NCBI GenBank assembly: GCA_963724975.1
Contig: CAVRXB010000001.1
Location: forward strand, 496,001 to 560,000
Direction: 5' to 3'
Source of the DNA: CAIWHR01 sp963724975
GTDB lineage: Bacteria > Pseudomonadota > Gammaproteobacteria > Burkholderiales > Casimicrobiaceae
Length of the DNA stretch: 64,000 bases
A program made the translations under genes and the position numbers. Shown here in pieces: positions 1 through 8,953 of the stretch; the first letter of the stretch is position 1, and every line of letters begins with the position of its first letter. The notes beneath the pieces were generated by a model. It was given only the letters and a program-made list of their open reading frames with translations, was not told where the DNA came from and did no database searches.

Positions 1-765
1 GGGCCGTTTCGTCGGGGGCAGTCCCCATGTTGCATCGTAGTCGGCGCCGGTCAGATACAACCCGTCGGCGGCAAAGGTCGGCGCGGCGCGCGTTCGATCG
101 CGCAGAGCCAGCAGCTCGGCAATCCATGTGACGGGTTTCTTGCCCGCCCCGACGTAGACGAGCGCGCCGACGATGTTGCGGATCATGTGGTGGAGGAACG
201 CGTTGGCAGAAAAATCGAATCGAACATAATCGCCGTCGGCGTCGACCGCAATTGCCGACAGCGTCTTCACCGGCGACGCGGCCTGGCATTCGGCGGCCCG
301 AAACGCCGAGAAATCGTGCGTTCCGGCGAGCGCCGCGGCTGCCGCGCGCATCGAGGCGACATCAAGCGAGCGATGGTACCAGCCGACACGCGTTGCAAGT
401 AGCGCCGGCCGGGTCGCTCGCGGAAGCAGCAGATAGGTGTAATGGCGCGCGCTCGCCGCGTAGCGCGCATGGAAATCGGCAGGCACGGGCTTTGCCCATT
501 GCACCGCGATTGCCGAGGGCAGCTGGGAATTGACGCCGCGGACCCACGCGCTTTGCGGGCGCGCCACGTTTGTGTCGAAGTGAACGACTTGCAGCGTCGC
601 GTGGACACCGGCGTCCGTGCGGCCTGCCGCGATCGTGGCGATGCGGGTGTCGGCAACGACGCCGAGCGCGCGTTCGAGCGCGTCCTGCACGCCCCGCCCG
701 TCCGCCTGCGCCTGCCATCCGGTGAACGACGCACCCGAATATTCGAGGCCGAGAGCGATGCGCAT
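1..765 (-). CDS. truA: tRNA pseudouridine(38-40) synthase TruA (3' end cut by window edge)
   Basis: Converts U38-U40 in the anticodon stem of many tRNAs to pseudouridine. The minus-strand frame from the ATG at 765 stays open for all 255 codons to the window edge, so the C-terminus is missing; family members are about 260-270 residues. It begins MRIALGLEYSGASFTGWQ and carries the catalytic-Asp motif GRTDAGVHA near residue 50, then the typical stretches DFHARYAA and AFLHHMIRNIVGALV. It lies downstream of fimV on the same strand, the usual betaproteobacterial order, but a strong terminator separates the two, so it may have its own promoter. Confidence 0.93.
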   Translation of the reverse strand, partial: MRIALGLEYSGASFTGWQAQADGRGVQDALERALGVVADTRIATIAAGRTDAGVHATLQVVHFDTNVARPQSAWVRGVNSQLPSAIAVQWAKPVPADFHARYAASARHYTYLLLPRATRPALLATRVGWYHRSLDVASMRAAAAALAGTHDFSAFRAAECQAASPVKTLSAIAVDADGDYVRFDFSANAFLHHMIRNIVGALVYVGAGKKPVTWIAELLALRDRTRAAPTFAADGLYLTGADYDATWGLPPTKRP

Positions 766-776
766 GAAATGACGTC

Positions 777-810
777 AAAAAAACAGGCGGCGGATTGCGC
801 TCCGCCGCCC
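777..810 (-). terminator. Rho-independent terminator after fimV
   Basis: Read on the minus strand, a 9-bp GC stem (GGCGGCGGA pairing with TCCGCCGCC, 6-nt loop) is followed within two bases by a run of seven T. It sits 20 bases after the fimV stop and 12 bases before the truA start. Confidence 0.85.
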
Positions 811-829
811 GCTCCTGGCTAGCGCGCGA

Positions 830-3487
830 TCAGCCGAGCTTCGACAATAGCGACTGTGCTTCCGATTTCTGTTGCTCGTCGCCCTCGTGCAGCACTTCCT
901 GCAGGATTTCGCGCGCTCCCTCGACGTCACCCATCTCCTGATAAGCCTTCGCGAGATCGAGCTTGGTGGCGGCATCGTGCCACTGGCCATCCAGCACCGA
1001 CGGCGTCGGATCCTCGAACGTTGCCTTGTCCGGATCGAACGAAAGATCGAGCTTGTCGAGATCGATTGCGGCCTGCGGACGCGCGAGCGAAGGCGCTGTC
1101 GTCGATGCGGGCCCCATCGCCAGAGCGGGCTCAGGTTGTTTCGGCGCGTGGCGCGCGGGCGACGGCTTGTCGGACGCATCAAGCGTGAAGTCCATGTCGT
1201 GCACGACGGCGGCCGCCGACTTCGCGCGATCGCCTGCGCTCTCGAGCGCCGACACCGTCGACGCCGTAGCGCTTTTCGCGGTTTTCTCGAGCGCGCTTTC
1301 GGCGCCGGCGAGGATGTCGATCGGCGATTTCGTCTTGGCGCCGGACGACGGCGATATCGAGATTTCCTCGTCGAGTTTGAAGTCGAGTCCGCCCCCCGTG
1401 TCGCCAATGTCGGCCGCGACGTGGGGCGGCACACCGGAACCTTCGGTGCGCGGCACTTCGGCGCGCAGCACGGGCTCGGTGTGCACGGGCTCTTCGGCAA
1501 CCGCTGCCCTTGCGCCGCTCGCCGCAACGGCAGCCGCGGCCGCTGCCGTGGCCGCCGAGCCGCTCTCGGCGAACATCGGATTGTTGGGATCGAGCTGTCG
1601 GCCGAGGCCAACCGCCTTCTGCCACACTTCGCCCTGACCCTGCGACACCGAGTAGAGCTCGGCTGCAACAGTCTCGAACGCCGACGGCTTGTTGTGCTGC
1701 GCGTGGATCTCGAGCAACTTGAGATAGATCTCCTGCCGGTTCGGATCCTTCTTCAGCGCTTCCTTGAGAATCTCTTCGGCCTGCGCATCGCGTCCGTACG
1801 CGAGGTACACCTCGGCTTCCGCGATCGGATCGACTTCGTCGGTGTCGATGTTGCCGAGACCTTCGCGGCTGAAGTCGCTGGCGAGCGAATTGTCGCCTGT
1901 ATTGACGACGCCGCCGCCGGTCGACCCGAACACGGTGTTGGTCTTGATATCGGTGCCCGAGATGATGCTGTCCTCGAACTTCGTCGTCTTCCGCCGGCGG
2001 GCGGCGACGAGGGCGGCGATGCCGCCGAGCACGACGAGCGCCCCTGCGCCCAGCATCCAGCTCGGCGTGTTGGCAAGCAGATCGTCGAAGAATCCCGGTG
2101 GTTCCTTGGCCTTCACCGGAGCTTTGGTCACTGTCGCTTTGGGCGGCACGGCCTTCGGCGGCTCTGGCGTAGCAGCGGGGGGTTCGCTCTTTGCAGGTTC
2201 GGCAGCTTTCGGCGGCTCGGTGGTAGCTGGCTCTGCGGCCTTCGGCGGCTCAGTCTTCGGCGCCTCAACTTTCGGCGGCTCAACCTTGGGCGGCTCGACT
2301 TTGGGAGGCTCCGGAGCTTTGGCAACGACAACGGGTTGCGGTGCAGTCGTGATCGGCGCCGGTGTGGCGGTCGGTGCGGCGACCGGCGCCGCGGCCTTCG
2401 CCTTCGTCGCATCGGCCTGGGCCTGCATCTGCGCGCCTGTCTGGCTCTTCAGCTCCACCGCGCGCTGCAGATCCTTGAGAGTCCTCTCGAGCTCGGCGAT
2501 CCGCGACTGCGCTTCCTTCAGCGCCTGCTCGCGGGCAACCGCGTCCTCAGCCCCGCCGGCGCCCTTGCCCTGTCCAGCCTCGCGAGATACACGGAGTTGG
2601 TCGCGACCGGGAGCCGGCGACGGTACCTTGTCATCGACAGCCGTGCCGATCTTGCCTGCCACGGCGCGCCCGCCCGTGCCCTCGGCTGCGGGAGCCGCGG
2701 CGGCGACACGATCGCGGTAGGAGCGCCAATCGCTCGCTTGCACGCGCACGACTTTCGTCGCCTCCGACGATGCCGTCGCCCCAACTTCGTCCGGACTGGG
2801 GATCGTGATGATGGCTCCGGTACGAAGGCGATTCATGTTCTTGCCGTCGAAGGCATCGCTGTTGTTGCGGAACAACGCAACCAGCATCTGATCCAGCGTG
2901 GCCGTCGACGGAAGATTCTCCGTCGCGATCTTCGACAACGTGTCGCCGCGCTTGACGGTATACGTGTCGCCGCTTTGCTTCGGCGCTGCCGCCGCTTGCG
3001 GCGCGGCCGAAGGCGCACGCTGCGGTGCCGGCGCGGCACCCATCCTTGTCGGAGCGACCGGCTCGACCGGCGAGGCAACCATTGTCGAGCCCGGGGGATC
3101 GAGCAGGAACGTGTAATCGCGGACGACGCGACCCGATGCCCAATTGATTTCGATCAGCAAGTCGAGGAACGGCTCGCTGACCGGCGCCTGTGTCGTGATC
3201 CGCAGGAAGGGCTCGCCGTTCGCACCGCGGTCGACGGTGACGCGCGCGCGGGATAGCGCTCCCGGATAAGGCAGATTGTTCTGGCGGTAAAGCGAGGGAT
3301 CGGCGACTCTCGCGGCGAGGGAGTCGAGCTCTTCTTTAGCCGCCGAGGTGAGCTCGATCTGGGCCGACAACGGCTGTCCAAGCGCCGAATTGACTGTTAA
3401 CTTGCCCAAACCGAGGGCCGCGCCCGTGCCGGGCAGCAACAGCGCCGTGGCCAACAAAGTCAACGTCAGGATGGGTTTCGCTCGCAT
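830..3487 (-). CDS. fimV: FimV/HubP-like polar peptidoglycan-binding hub protein
   Basis: Inner-membrane polar organiser linked in other proteobacteria to type IV pilus assembly and polar localisation. The start is placed at the ATG at 3487 (MRAKPILTLTLL), which follows an AGGGG ribosome site and opens a signal peptide; an upstream in-frame ATG at 3535 would put 16 extra residues before it. Order: signal peptide, FimV N-terminal beta-rich domain (GKLTVNSALGQPLSAQIEL), LysM domain near residues 175-230, a coiled segment, a Pro/Lys/Glu-rich linker with repeated PPKVEPPK-type units, one membrane segment near 470-490 (WMLGAGALVVLGGIAAL), an acidic cytoplasmic part with TPR-like helices, and the conserved FimV C-terminal motif (LAKAYQEMGDVEGAREIL). 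About 885 residues. The asd-fimV-truA order is typical. Confidence 0.92.
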   Translation of the reverse strand: MRAKPILTLTLLATALLLPGTGAALGLGKLTVNSALGQPLSAQIELTSAAKEELDSLAARVADPSLYRQNNLPYPGALSRARVTVDRGANGEPFLRITTQAPVSEPFLDLLIEINWASGRVVRDYTFLLDPPGSTMVASPVEPVAPTRMGAAPAPQRAPSAAPQAAAAPKQSGDTYTVKRGDTLSKIATENLPSTATLDQMLVALFRNNSDAFDGKNMNRLRTGAIITIPSPDEVGATASSEATKVVRVQASDWRSYRDRVAAAAPAAEGTGGRAVAGKIGTAVDDKVPSPAPGRDQLRVSREAGQGKGAGGAEDAVAREQALKEAQSRIAELERTLKDLQRAVELKSQTGAQMQAQADATKAKAAAPVAAPTATPAPITTAPQPVVVAKAPEPPKVEPPKVEPPKVEAPKTEPPKAAEPATTEPPKAAEPAKSEPPAATPEPPKAVPPKATVTKAPVKAKEPPGFFDDLLANTPSWMLGAGALVVLGGIAALVAARRRKTTKFEDSIISGTDIKTNTVFGSTGGGVVNTGDNSLASDFSREGLGNIDTDEVDPIAEAEVYLAYGRDAQAEEILKEALKKDPNRQEIYLKLLEIHAQHNKPSAFETVAAELYSVSQGQGEVWQKAVGLGRQLDPNNPMFAESGSAATAAAAAAVAASGARAAVAEEPVHTEPVLRAEVPRTEGSGVPPHVAADIGDTGGGLDFKLDEEISISPSSGAKTKSPIDILAGAESALEKTAKSATASTVSALESAGDRAKSAAAVVHDMDFTLDASDKPSPARHAPKQPEPALAMGPASTTAPSLARPQAAIDLDKLDLSFDPDKATFEDPTPSVLDGQWHDAATKLDLAKAYQEMGDVEGAREILQEVLHEGDEQQKSEAQSLLSKLG

Positions 3488-3535
3488 ACCGACCCCTTCC
3501 GAGATTTCGGATTCTTCAACCAAACATAACATCAT

Positions 3536-3601
3536 GGGTTTAGCGGCGCAAGCTAAACCCCCGTATTAGCTTGCTTTTTTTCCGCCGATTGGGGTCGGCG
3601 G
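3536..3601. promoter_or_regulatory. Overlapping inverted repeats in the fimV leader
   Basis: Three stems are packed into 66 bases just upstream of fimV. GGGTTTAGC (3536-3544) pairs with GCTAAACCC (3552-3560). GCAAGCTAA (3548-3556) pairs with TTAGCTTGC (3566-3574) and on the plus strand is followed by seven T (3575-3581). CCGCCGA (3582-3588) pairs with TCGGCGG (3595-3601). The first two share 3552-3556 and cannot form together. On the plus strand the second looks like an intrinsic terminator; on the minus (fimV) strand these would be leader hairpins. The role is inferred. Confidence 0.45.
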
Positions 3602-3872
3602 AGGCGACATTCATGCCGACATCCTAGCGCCGAGCGCAAGGGATTGGTCCTCCCATCGCGCCGGCCACAAGATGTTGTATCGCCAGACGCCTGCGGACCC
3701 TATTCAGCGAAGTTGTTGCAATCTCGCTGCAACAGGGGTTGCCCTCGTTGTCGCGTCCGCCGCATGTACAGAACAGCGCATAAAACTTGCGCAAACGGGA
3801 TACGAGCGCGTCTGGCTCACGAACCGCGGCATAAGAGGGAATGATACGCGGGTATCGGCTCTTTTCTCCCCG
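3602..3872. other. asd-fimV intergenic remainder
   Basis: Together with the hairpin cluster this forms the 385-base gap between fimV and asd. I see no convincing coding frame, tRNA or further repeat in it. It presumably carries the fimV promoter, but I could not pick clear -35/-10 boxes. Confidence 0.4.
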
Positions 3873-4982
3873 TCACCGCTCGAGCAGGATGCGGATCATT
3901 CTTCGCAGCGGCTCCGCTGCGCCCCACAGCAACTGGTCGCCCACCGTGAACGCGCCGAGATACTCGCCGCCCATCGCGAGTTTGCGCAATCGGCCAATCG
4001 GCACCGTCATCTGCCCGGTGACCGCCGCAGGCGTCAACTGACGAATGCTCTCCTCGCGCGTATTCGGCACGACGCGCACCCATTCATGCGCGCTCGCAAT
4101 GATCGCCTCGATCTCGCTTAGCGGAACATCGCGACGCAGCTTGATCGTCACTGCCTGCGAGTGGCATCGCATCGCTCCAATACGCACGCAGATCGACTCT
4201 ACCGTGACTGGGTTCTTCTCGCGGCCGAGCATCTTGTTCAGCTCCGCGCCGCCCTTCCACTCCTCTTTCGACATGCCGTTGCCGAGATCTTTATCGACCC
4301 AGGGAATCAAGCTGCCCGCGAGCGGAACGGTCGTGTGCTCGGTGGGAAAGGTCCCGTCCCGGAGGATGCCGGCGACCTCGCGATCGATGTCGAGAATCGA
4401 CGATAACGGGTCCGCCAGCAGATCTTTGGCGGCGAGGTGAGCCTCTCCCATTTGCGACAGGAGTTCGCGCATGCTCTGCGCGCCAGCCCCCGATGCCGCC
4501 TGGTACGTCATGCAAGTCATCCACTCGATGAGGTCGCGCTCGAGGAGCCCGGCCAACGCCATCATCAGCAGGCCGACCGTGCAGTTGCTTCCGATGTAAT
4601 TGCGGATTCCGTCGCGAATCGCAGCATCGATCACGCGCCGATTGACCGGGTCGAGGATGATGATCGCATCGTCGGCCATCCGCAGCGTGGACGCCGCGTC
4701 GATCCAGTAACCGTTCCAGCCCGCCGCACGCAGTTTCGGGTAAATGTCGTTCGTGTAGTCGCCGCCCTGGCAGCTGACGATCGCGTCCAGCCTCTTCAGA
4801 CCGGCGACGTCGGTGGCGCTGCCGAGAGGAGCGATTTCCTTGCCGATCGAGGGACCCTTGCCGCCGGCCCTCGACACCGAGAAGAACACCGGATCGATGT
4901 GATCGAAATCGCGCTCGGCGATCATGCGCTGCATGAGCACCGAACCGACCATTCCCCGCCAACCGACGAATCCGACTCGCAT
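3873..4982 (-). CDS. asd: Aspartate-semialdehyde dehydrogenase
   Basis: NADPH-dependent conversion of aspartyl phosphate to aspartate semialdehyde, the branch point to lysine/diaminopimelate, threonine and methionine. 369 residues, the length of the Gram-negative Asd class. N-terminal Rossmann motif VGFVGWRGMVGS; catalytic Cys in GSNCTVGLLM; substrate/NADP regions QAASGAGAQSM and CVRIGAMRCHSQA. Start taken at the ATG at 4982, with AGGG eight bases upstream; an in-frame GTG at 4991 is possible. It follows leuB on the same strand after about 230 bases. Confidence 0.95.
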   Translation of the reverse strand: MRVGFVGWRGMVGSVLMQRMIAERDFDHIDPVFFSVSRAGGKGPSIGKEIAPLGSATDVAGLKRLDAIVSCQGGDYTNDIYPKLRAAGWNGYWIDAASTLRMADDAIIILDPVNRRVIDAAIRDGIRNYIGSNCTVGLLMMALAGLLERDLIEWMTCMTYQAASGAGAQSMRELLSQMGEAHLAAKDLLADPLSSILDIDREVAGILRDGTFPTEHTTVPLAGSLIPWVDKDLGNGMSKEEWKGGAELNKMLGREKNPVTVESICVRIGAMRCHSQAVTIKLRRDVPLSEIEAIIASAHEWVRVVPNTREESIRQLTPAAVTGQMTVPIGRLRKLAMGGEYLGAFTVGDQLLWGAAEPLRRMIRILLER

Positions 4983-5212
4983 TGCGTCCACCCTGATCGT
5001 CTGTCGCCGCCGCGTTCTGTCCGCCCCCGGAACCGCTCGCGGAGGCGACAGCGGGGCCGAGGCGACGGGTCAGGTCGTCTTGATCGTCGTGATTTTCGTT
5101 GCGCGGGCGTTGTTGGCGGCGCGCGTGCCGGTTCCCGCGACGCGAGCGCGCAGCAGGATTTGAGAGCTCAAACCGGCAAAGACGTCATGCATGGGCGGAA
5201 TCGTAACACGAC

Positions 5213-6289
5213 TCACGTCGCGCGCTCGAATGCGGCGACAACGGCATCGCCCATGGCGCGGGTTCCGATCACCCGGTCTCCGGGCAGAGCGATGTCGCCG
5301 GTGCGCAATCCGGCGGCGAGAACCGCGCGCACGGCGGTTTCGATGCGGTCCGCGATGTCGGCTCTTTCGAACGTGTAGCGGAACATCATTGCGACCGACA
5401 GGATCGTTGCCAGCGGATTCGCCTTGTCCTGTCCGGCGATGTCGGGCGCCGAGCCATGGATCGGCTCGTACAGTCCCTTGCCGTACGCGTCGAGCGAGGC
5501 GGACGGCAGCATCCCGATCGAGCCGGCGAGCATCGATGCCTCGTCCGACAGGATGTCGCCGAAGAGATTGCCGGTCACGATCACGTCGAATTGCTTCGGG
5601 CTGCGCACGAGCTGCATCGCCGCATTGTCGACATACATGTGCGTCAGCGCGACATCCGGATATTCCTTCGCCGTCGCGCTGACGATCTCGCGCCAGAGAA
5701 CCGACGTATCGAGCACGTTGGCCTTGTCGACCGAGCAAAGCTTTTTCCCGCGCTTTCTCGCGGTCTCGAAGCCCACACGTGCGATGCGCGCGACCTCCGG
5801 AGCACTATAGTGCATCGTGTCGAATCCTTCGTCATCGTCGGCCGCGTTCTTGCGGCGGCCGCGTGGAGCGCCGAAATAGATGTCGCCCGTGAGCTCGCGA
5901 ACGATCATGAGATCGAGGCCGGCGACGATCTCGGGTTTGAGCGTCGAGGCGGCGGCAAGCTCCGGATAAAGCAGCGCCGGGCGCAGGTTCGCGAACAGCG
6001 ACAACGCCTTGCGAATGCGCAGGATCCCCTGCTCGGGCCGCAGCGCCCGTGGCAGCGTGTCGTACTTGGGGCCGCCGACCGCGCCCATGAGCACGGCGTC
6101 CGCGGCCTGCGCGAGCGCAAGCGTGGCGTCCGGAAGCGGTTGCATCGCCACGTCGAAACCAGCGCCGCCGATGGGTGCGGTCTCGGTTTCGATGGCAATC
6201 CCGGCGCCGCGCAGCGCGTCGAAAATCTTGACGGCTTCGGCAACGATCTCCGGACCGATGCCGTCGCCCGGAAGAATGGCGATTTTCAC
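5213..6289 (-). CDS. leuB: 3-isopropylmalate dehydrogenase
   Basis: Oxidative decarboxylation of 3-isopropylmalate to 2-oxoisocaproate, the third step of leucine synthesis. The start is a GTG at 6289 (translated MKIAILPGDGIGPEIV), four bases after the leuD stop; longer frames upstream only read into leuD. 358 residues, normal for the family. Motifs seen: GDGIGPE, VRELTGDIYFG, SVDKANVLDTS, and the metal/substrate and NAD regions GNLFGDILSDEA and EPIHGSAPDIAG. Cotranscribed with leuC, two small lipoprotein genes and leuD. Confidence 0.95.
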   Translation of the reverse strand: MKIAILPGDGIGPEIVAEAVKIFDALRGAGIAIETETAPIGGAGFDVAMQPLPDATLALAQAADAVLMGAVGGPKYDTLPRALRPEQGILRIRKALSLFANLRPALLYPELAAASTLKPEIVAGLDLMIVRELTGDIYFGAPRGRRKNAADDDEGFDTMHYSAPEVARIARVGFETARKRGKKLCSVDKANVLDTSVLWREIVSATAKEYPDVALTHMYVDNAAMQLVRSPKQFDVIVTGNLFGDILSDEASMLAGSIGMLPSASLDAYGKGLYEPIHGSAPDIAGQDKANPLATILSVAMMFRYTFERADIADRIETAVRAVLAAGLRTGDIALPGDRVIGTRAMGDAVVAAFERAT

Positions 6290-6293
6290 CGGC

Positions 6294-6933
6294 TCACATG
6301 AGCCAGGGCTGGGCCGCCAGCCGCTTTGCCTCGAAGGCACGGATCTCGTCGGCGTGCGTCAGCGTGAGGCCGATGTCGTCCAGCCCGTTCAGGAGGCAAT
6401 GCTTGCGAAACGGCTCGATCTCGAATCCGAAGACCGTCGATCCGTCCGCCGTGGCGACCGTCTGCGCATCGAGGTCGATCGTTAGGCTGAAGCCGGGAAA
6501 TGCAGCGGTGTCGGCGAACAGTCGGTCGACTTCATGCATGGTGAGCTGAATCGGGAGCAGGCCGTTCTTGCAGCAGTTGTTGTAGAAAATATCCGCGAAC
6601 GACGGCGCGATGAGCGCGCGAAAGCCGTAATCGAGCAGCGCCCACGGGGCGTGCTCGCGCGAACTGCCGCAGCCGAAATTACGGCGCGCGAGGAGGATCG
6701 AAGCACCTCGGTAGCGCGGATCGTTAAGGACGAAGTCCGGGTTCAGCGGCCGCTTTGCGTTGGTCTCTCCCCGGTTCGCCGGGATCGAGGTAGCGCCATG
6801 CGTCGAACAGATTCGGACCGAAGCCCGAACGCTTGATCGACTTCAGGAACTGCTTGGGGATGATGGCGTCAGTGTCGACGTTGGCACGGTCGAGCGGCGC
6901 CACGAGCCCGGTCAGTACGCGAAAAGGTTCCAT
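6294..6933 (-). pseudogene. leuD: 3-isopropylmalate dehydratase small subunit, frameshifted as given
   Basis: Small (swivel) subunit of isopropylmalate isomerase, partner of LeuC. The frame from the ATG at 6933 gives the family N-terminus (LTGLVAPLDRANVDTDAIIP, KSIKRSGFGPNLFDAWRYL) and then stops. The frame one base further on continues perfectly (NAKRPLNPDFVLNDPRYRGA, LLARRNFGCGSSREHAPWAL, SFADIFYNNC) to a stop at 6294. One extra base near 6766-6775 explains the break. Everything else is conserved and the gene is needed for leucine synthesis, so a consensus error is at least as likely as a real mutation. The ATG overlaps the stop of the upstream small lipoprotein (TGATG), suggesting translational coupling. 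Confidence 0.85.
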
Positions 6934-7076
6934 CACTGCGCACCTGACGCGGCCGCTCGAAACATCGAGCCACCGCCCTCGTTGCGGTCCGCGTCGCGCG
7001 CCTTGAAGGCCGTGCAGGCGGACACCGCAACGGCGAACGCGATGAGCGCGGCCAGTGCAACCCGGGTGTCGATCAC
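6933..7076 (-). CDS. Small lipoprotein coupled to leuD
   Basis: A 47-codon frame starting at a GTG with GGAG six bases upstream. The product has a short basic start, a hydrophobic stretch and a lipobox (AVAVSAC) at about residues 16-21, then a short polar tail, as expected for an exported lipid-anchored peptide. Its TGA overlaps the leuD ATG. I do not recognise a functional family; small lipoprotein genes just before leuD occur in other betaproteobacteria as far as I know. Too short for routine ORF cut-offs. Confidence 0.6.
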   Translation of the reverse strand: MIDTRVALAALIAFAVAVSACTAFKARDADRNEGGGSMFRAAASGAQ

Positions 7077-7105
7077 GGCATCTCCGTTACGCCATTAGGG
7101 CGTGC

Positions 7106-7368
7106 TAACGCTATGGGCGCATACGCGAACGAGTGGCATGGGGTGCCAATCGCGACAGCTCATTTGACAAATTCGGAAGCCGAGACGGGCGGTCAAGGCG
7201 AGGAGAGCAACAAAGAGTGGCGCCCCGGGCCGCGCGTTCCCTTCGGGTTGCTGCCGAAAACGCCCATCGCTGCGTTGCAAAGTCTCGCCGGGTGCCCGAC
7301 CCGCCTTCGCCTTCGCGCCTTGCGCTGGGCGTTTTCGCCCGTACAACGCGTTTGTGTCCATAGCGTTA
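7106..7368. repeat. MITE-like segment with 11-bp terminal inverted repeats
   Basis: TAACGCTATGG at 7106-7116 and its exact complement CCATAGCGTTA at 7358-7368 bracket 263 bases between the entericidin gene and the small lipoprotein gene. The interior contains an 88-codon minus-strand frame (7095-7361) that resembles nothing I know and looks non-coding. The stop codon of the entericidin gene lies inside the right-hand repeat. Terminal inverted repeats plus small size suggest a non-autonomous element or a long-range structured spacer; no clear target duplication is visible. Confidence 0.4.
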
Positions 7369-7521
7369 ACAGGCCCAATAAGTCTTGGCCTTTACGGCCG
7401 CCTTCTCGATCCCGGCGCCCGCAGCTTTCACGTCGGCTCCGACACCGGCCACCGTGTTGCAGGCCGCAGCGACCCCGACCAATCCGACCATCACCATAAG
7501 TGCTGCGATTTTTTTCACCAT
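7366..7521 (-). CDS. Entericidin A/B-family small lipoprotein
   Basis: A 51-residue exported lipoprotein. It starts MVKKIAALMVMVG after an AGGA ribosome site; the lipobox region ends VAAAC and is followed by the family signature NTVAGVGADVKAAG and a Lys/Ala-rich amphipathic tail ending YWAC. In Enterobacteria the entericidin pair is a toxin/antidote locus. Single copies between leuC and leuD are common in Betaproteobacteria, where the function is unclear. The stop codon falls inside an 11-bp inverted repeat. Confidence 0.85.
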   Translation of the reverse strand: MVKKIAALMVMVGLVGVAAACNTVAGVGADVKAAGAGIEKAAVKAKTYWAC

Positions 7522-7542
7522 TATCGTTTCCTGTCTCCCGCA

Positions 7543-8953
7543 CTACACGAGACGACGCACGTCGACGAAATGCCCGGCGACGGCAGCCGCGGCGGCCATC
7601 GCCGGGCTGACGAGATGCGTGCGGCCGCCCGCTCCCTGGCGACCTTCGAAGTTGCGGTTCGATGTCGACGCGCAGCGCTCGCCGGGCTCGAGCCGGTCGT
7701 CGTTCATCGCGAGGCACATCGAACAACCCGGCTCGCGCCATTCGAATCCCGCATCGCGGAACACGCGATCCAATCCTTCGCTCTCGGCTTGCACCTTCAC
7801 GAGACCGGATCCCGGCACAACCATTGCGAGCTTCACGTTCTCGGCGACGTGGCGGCCACGCGCGACCGCGGCCGCAGCGCGCAAGTCCTCGATCCGCGAA
7901 TTCGTGCACGAGCCGATGAACACCTTGTCGATCGCGATATCGGCGATCGGCGTGCCGGGGGCAAGCCCCATGTAGGCAAGAGCGCGCTCGATACCTTCGC
8001 GCACCACGGGATCTTTTTCCGCATCGGGATCGGGCACGCGACCATCGATCGTCGTCACCATCTCAGGGGACGTTCCCCAGGTGACGTGCGGCTTGATGGT
8101 GGCCGCGTCGACGTTGACAACACGATCGAACCTCACGCCGGGATCCGAGGTGAGCGTCCGCCAGTAAGCCACGGCGCGATCCCACATCTGTCCTTTTGGC
8201 GCAAGCGGCCGGCCCTGAAGGTAGCCGATCGTCGTGTCGTCGACCGCGATCATGCCGGCGCGCGCACCGGCTTCGATCGACATGTTGCAGACGGTCATCC
8301 GGCCTTCCATCGAAAGCGCGCGAATCGCGCTGCCGGCGAACTCGATCGCATAGCCGCCGCCGCCGGCGATACCGATGCGACCGATGATGGCGAGGGCGAT
8401 GTCCTTCGCCGTACACCCTGGGGGCAACACCCCCTCGACGATGACGCACATCGCCTTCGCTTGCTTCGTGAGCAGGCATTGCGTCGCCAGCACGTGCTCG
8501 ACTTCGGACGTGCCGATTCCGAAGGCGAGCGACGCGAACGCCCCGTGCGTGCTCGTGTGCGAGTCGCCGCAGACGACGGTCATCCCCGGCAACGTCGCGC
8601 CCTGCTCCGGCCCGATCACATGGACGATGCCCTGCCGCTTGTCGCGGAATGGAAAATAGGCTTTCGCGCCGGTAGCACGGATGTTGGCGTCGAGCGTCTC
8701 GACTTGTAGGCCGCGAAATGGGATCGTCGATCCCGCGATCCCAATGCTGCGTCGGCGTGTTGTGATCGGCCGTGGCGACAATCGAATCGGCGCGCCACGG
8801 CTTGCGCCCGGCGAGCTTGAGACCCTCGTACGCTTGCGGGCTCGTGACTTCGTGCACGAGGTGGCGATCGATATACAGAAGCGCGGTGCCGTCCGCCTCG
8901 GTGCGAACGACATGACTTTCCCACAGCTTGTCGTAGAGAGTGCGCGCTTGCAT
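7543..8953 (-). pseudogene. leuC: 3-isopropylmalate dehydratase large subunit, frameshifted as given
   Basis: Catalytic 4Fe-4S subunit of isopropylmalate isomerase. The N-terminal frame (MQARTLYDKLWESHVV, ATADHNTPTQHWDRGI, DDPISR) runs from the ATG at 8953 to about 8710. The rest (LQVETLDANI, VCGDSHTSTHGAF) continues one base out of frame to a stop at 7543. Total 1411 bases = 470 codons plus one, so a single extra base near 8709-8712 accounts for it. Cluster cysteines are present in FIGSCTNSRIEDL and EPGCSMCLAMNDD. Without the indel the protein would be 469 residues, normal for the family, so a consensus error is plausible. Confidence 0.88.

Noticed and set aside
872..3256. 794-codon plus-strand frame opposite fimV
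   Set aside because: Arg/Leu-rich shadow; fimV has a signal peptide, LysM domain, membrane helix and C-terminal motif on the other strand.
5070..5192. 40-codon minus-strand frame between leuB and asd
   Set aside because: No ribosome site, no signal peptide or motif; composition is generic Arg/Ala/Thr.
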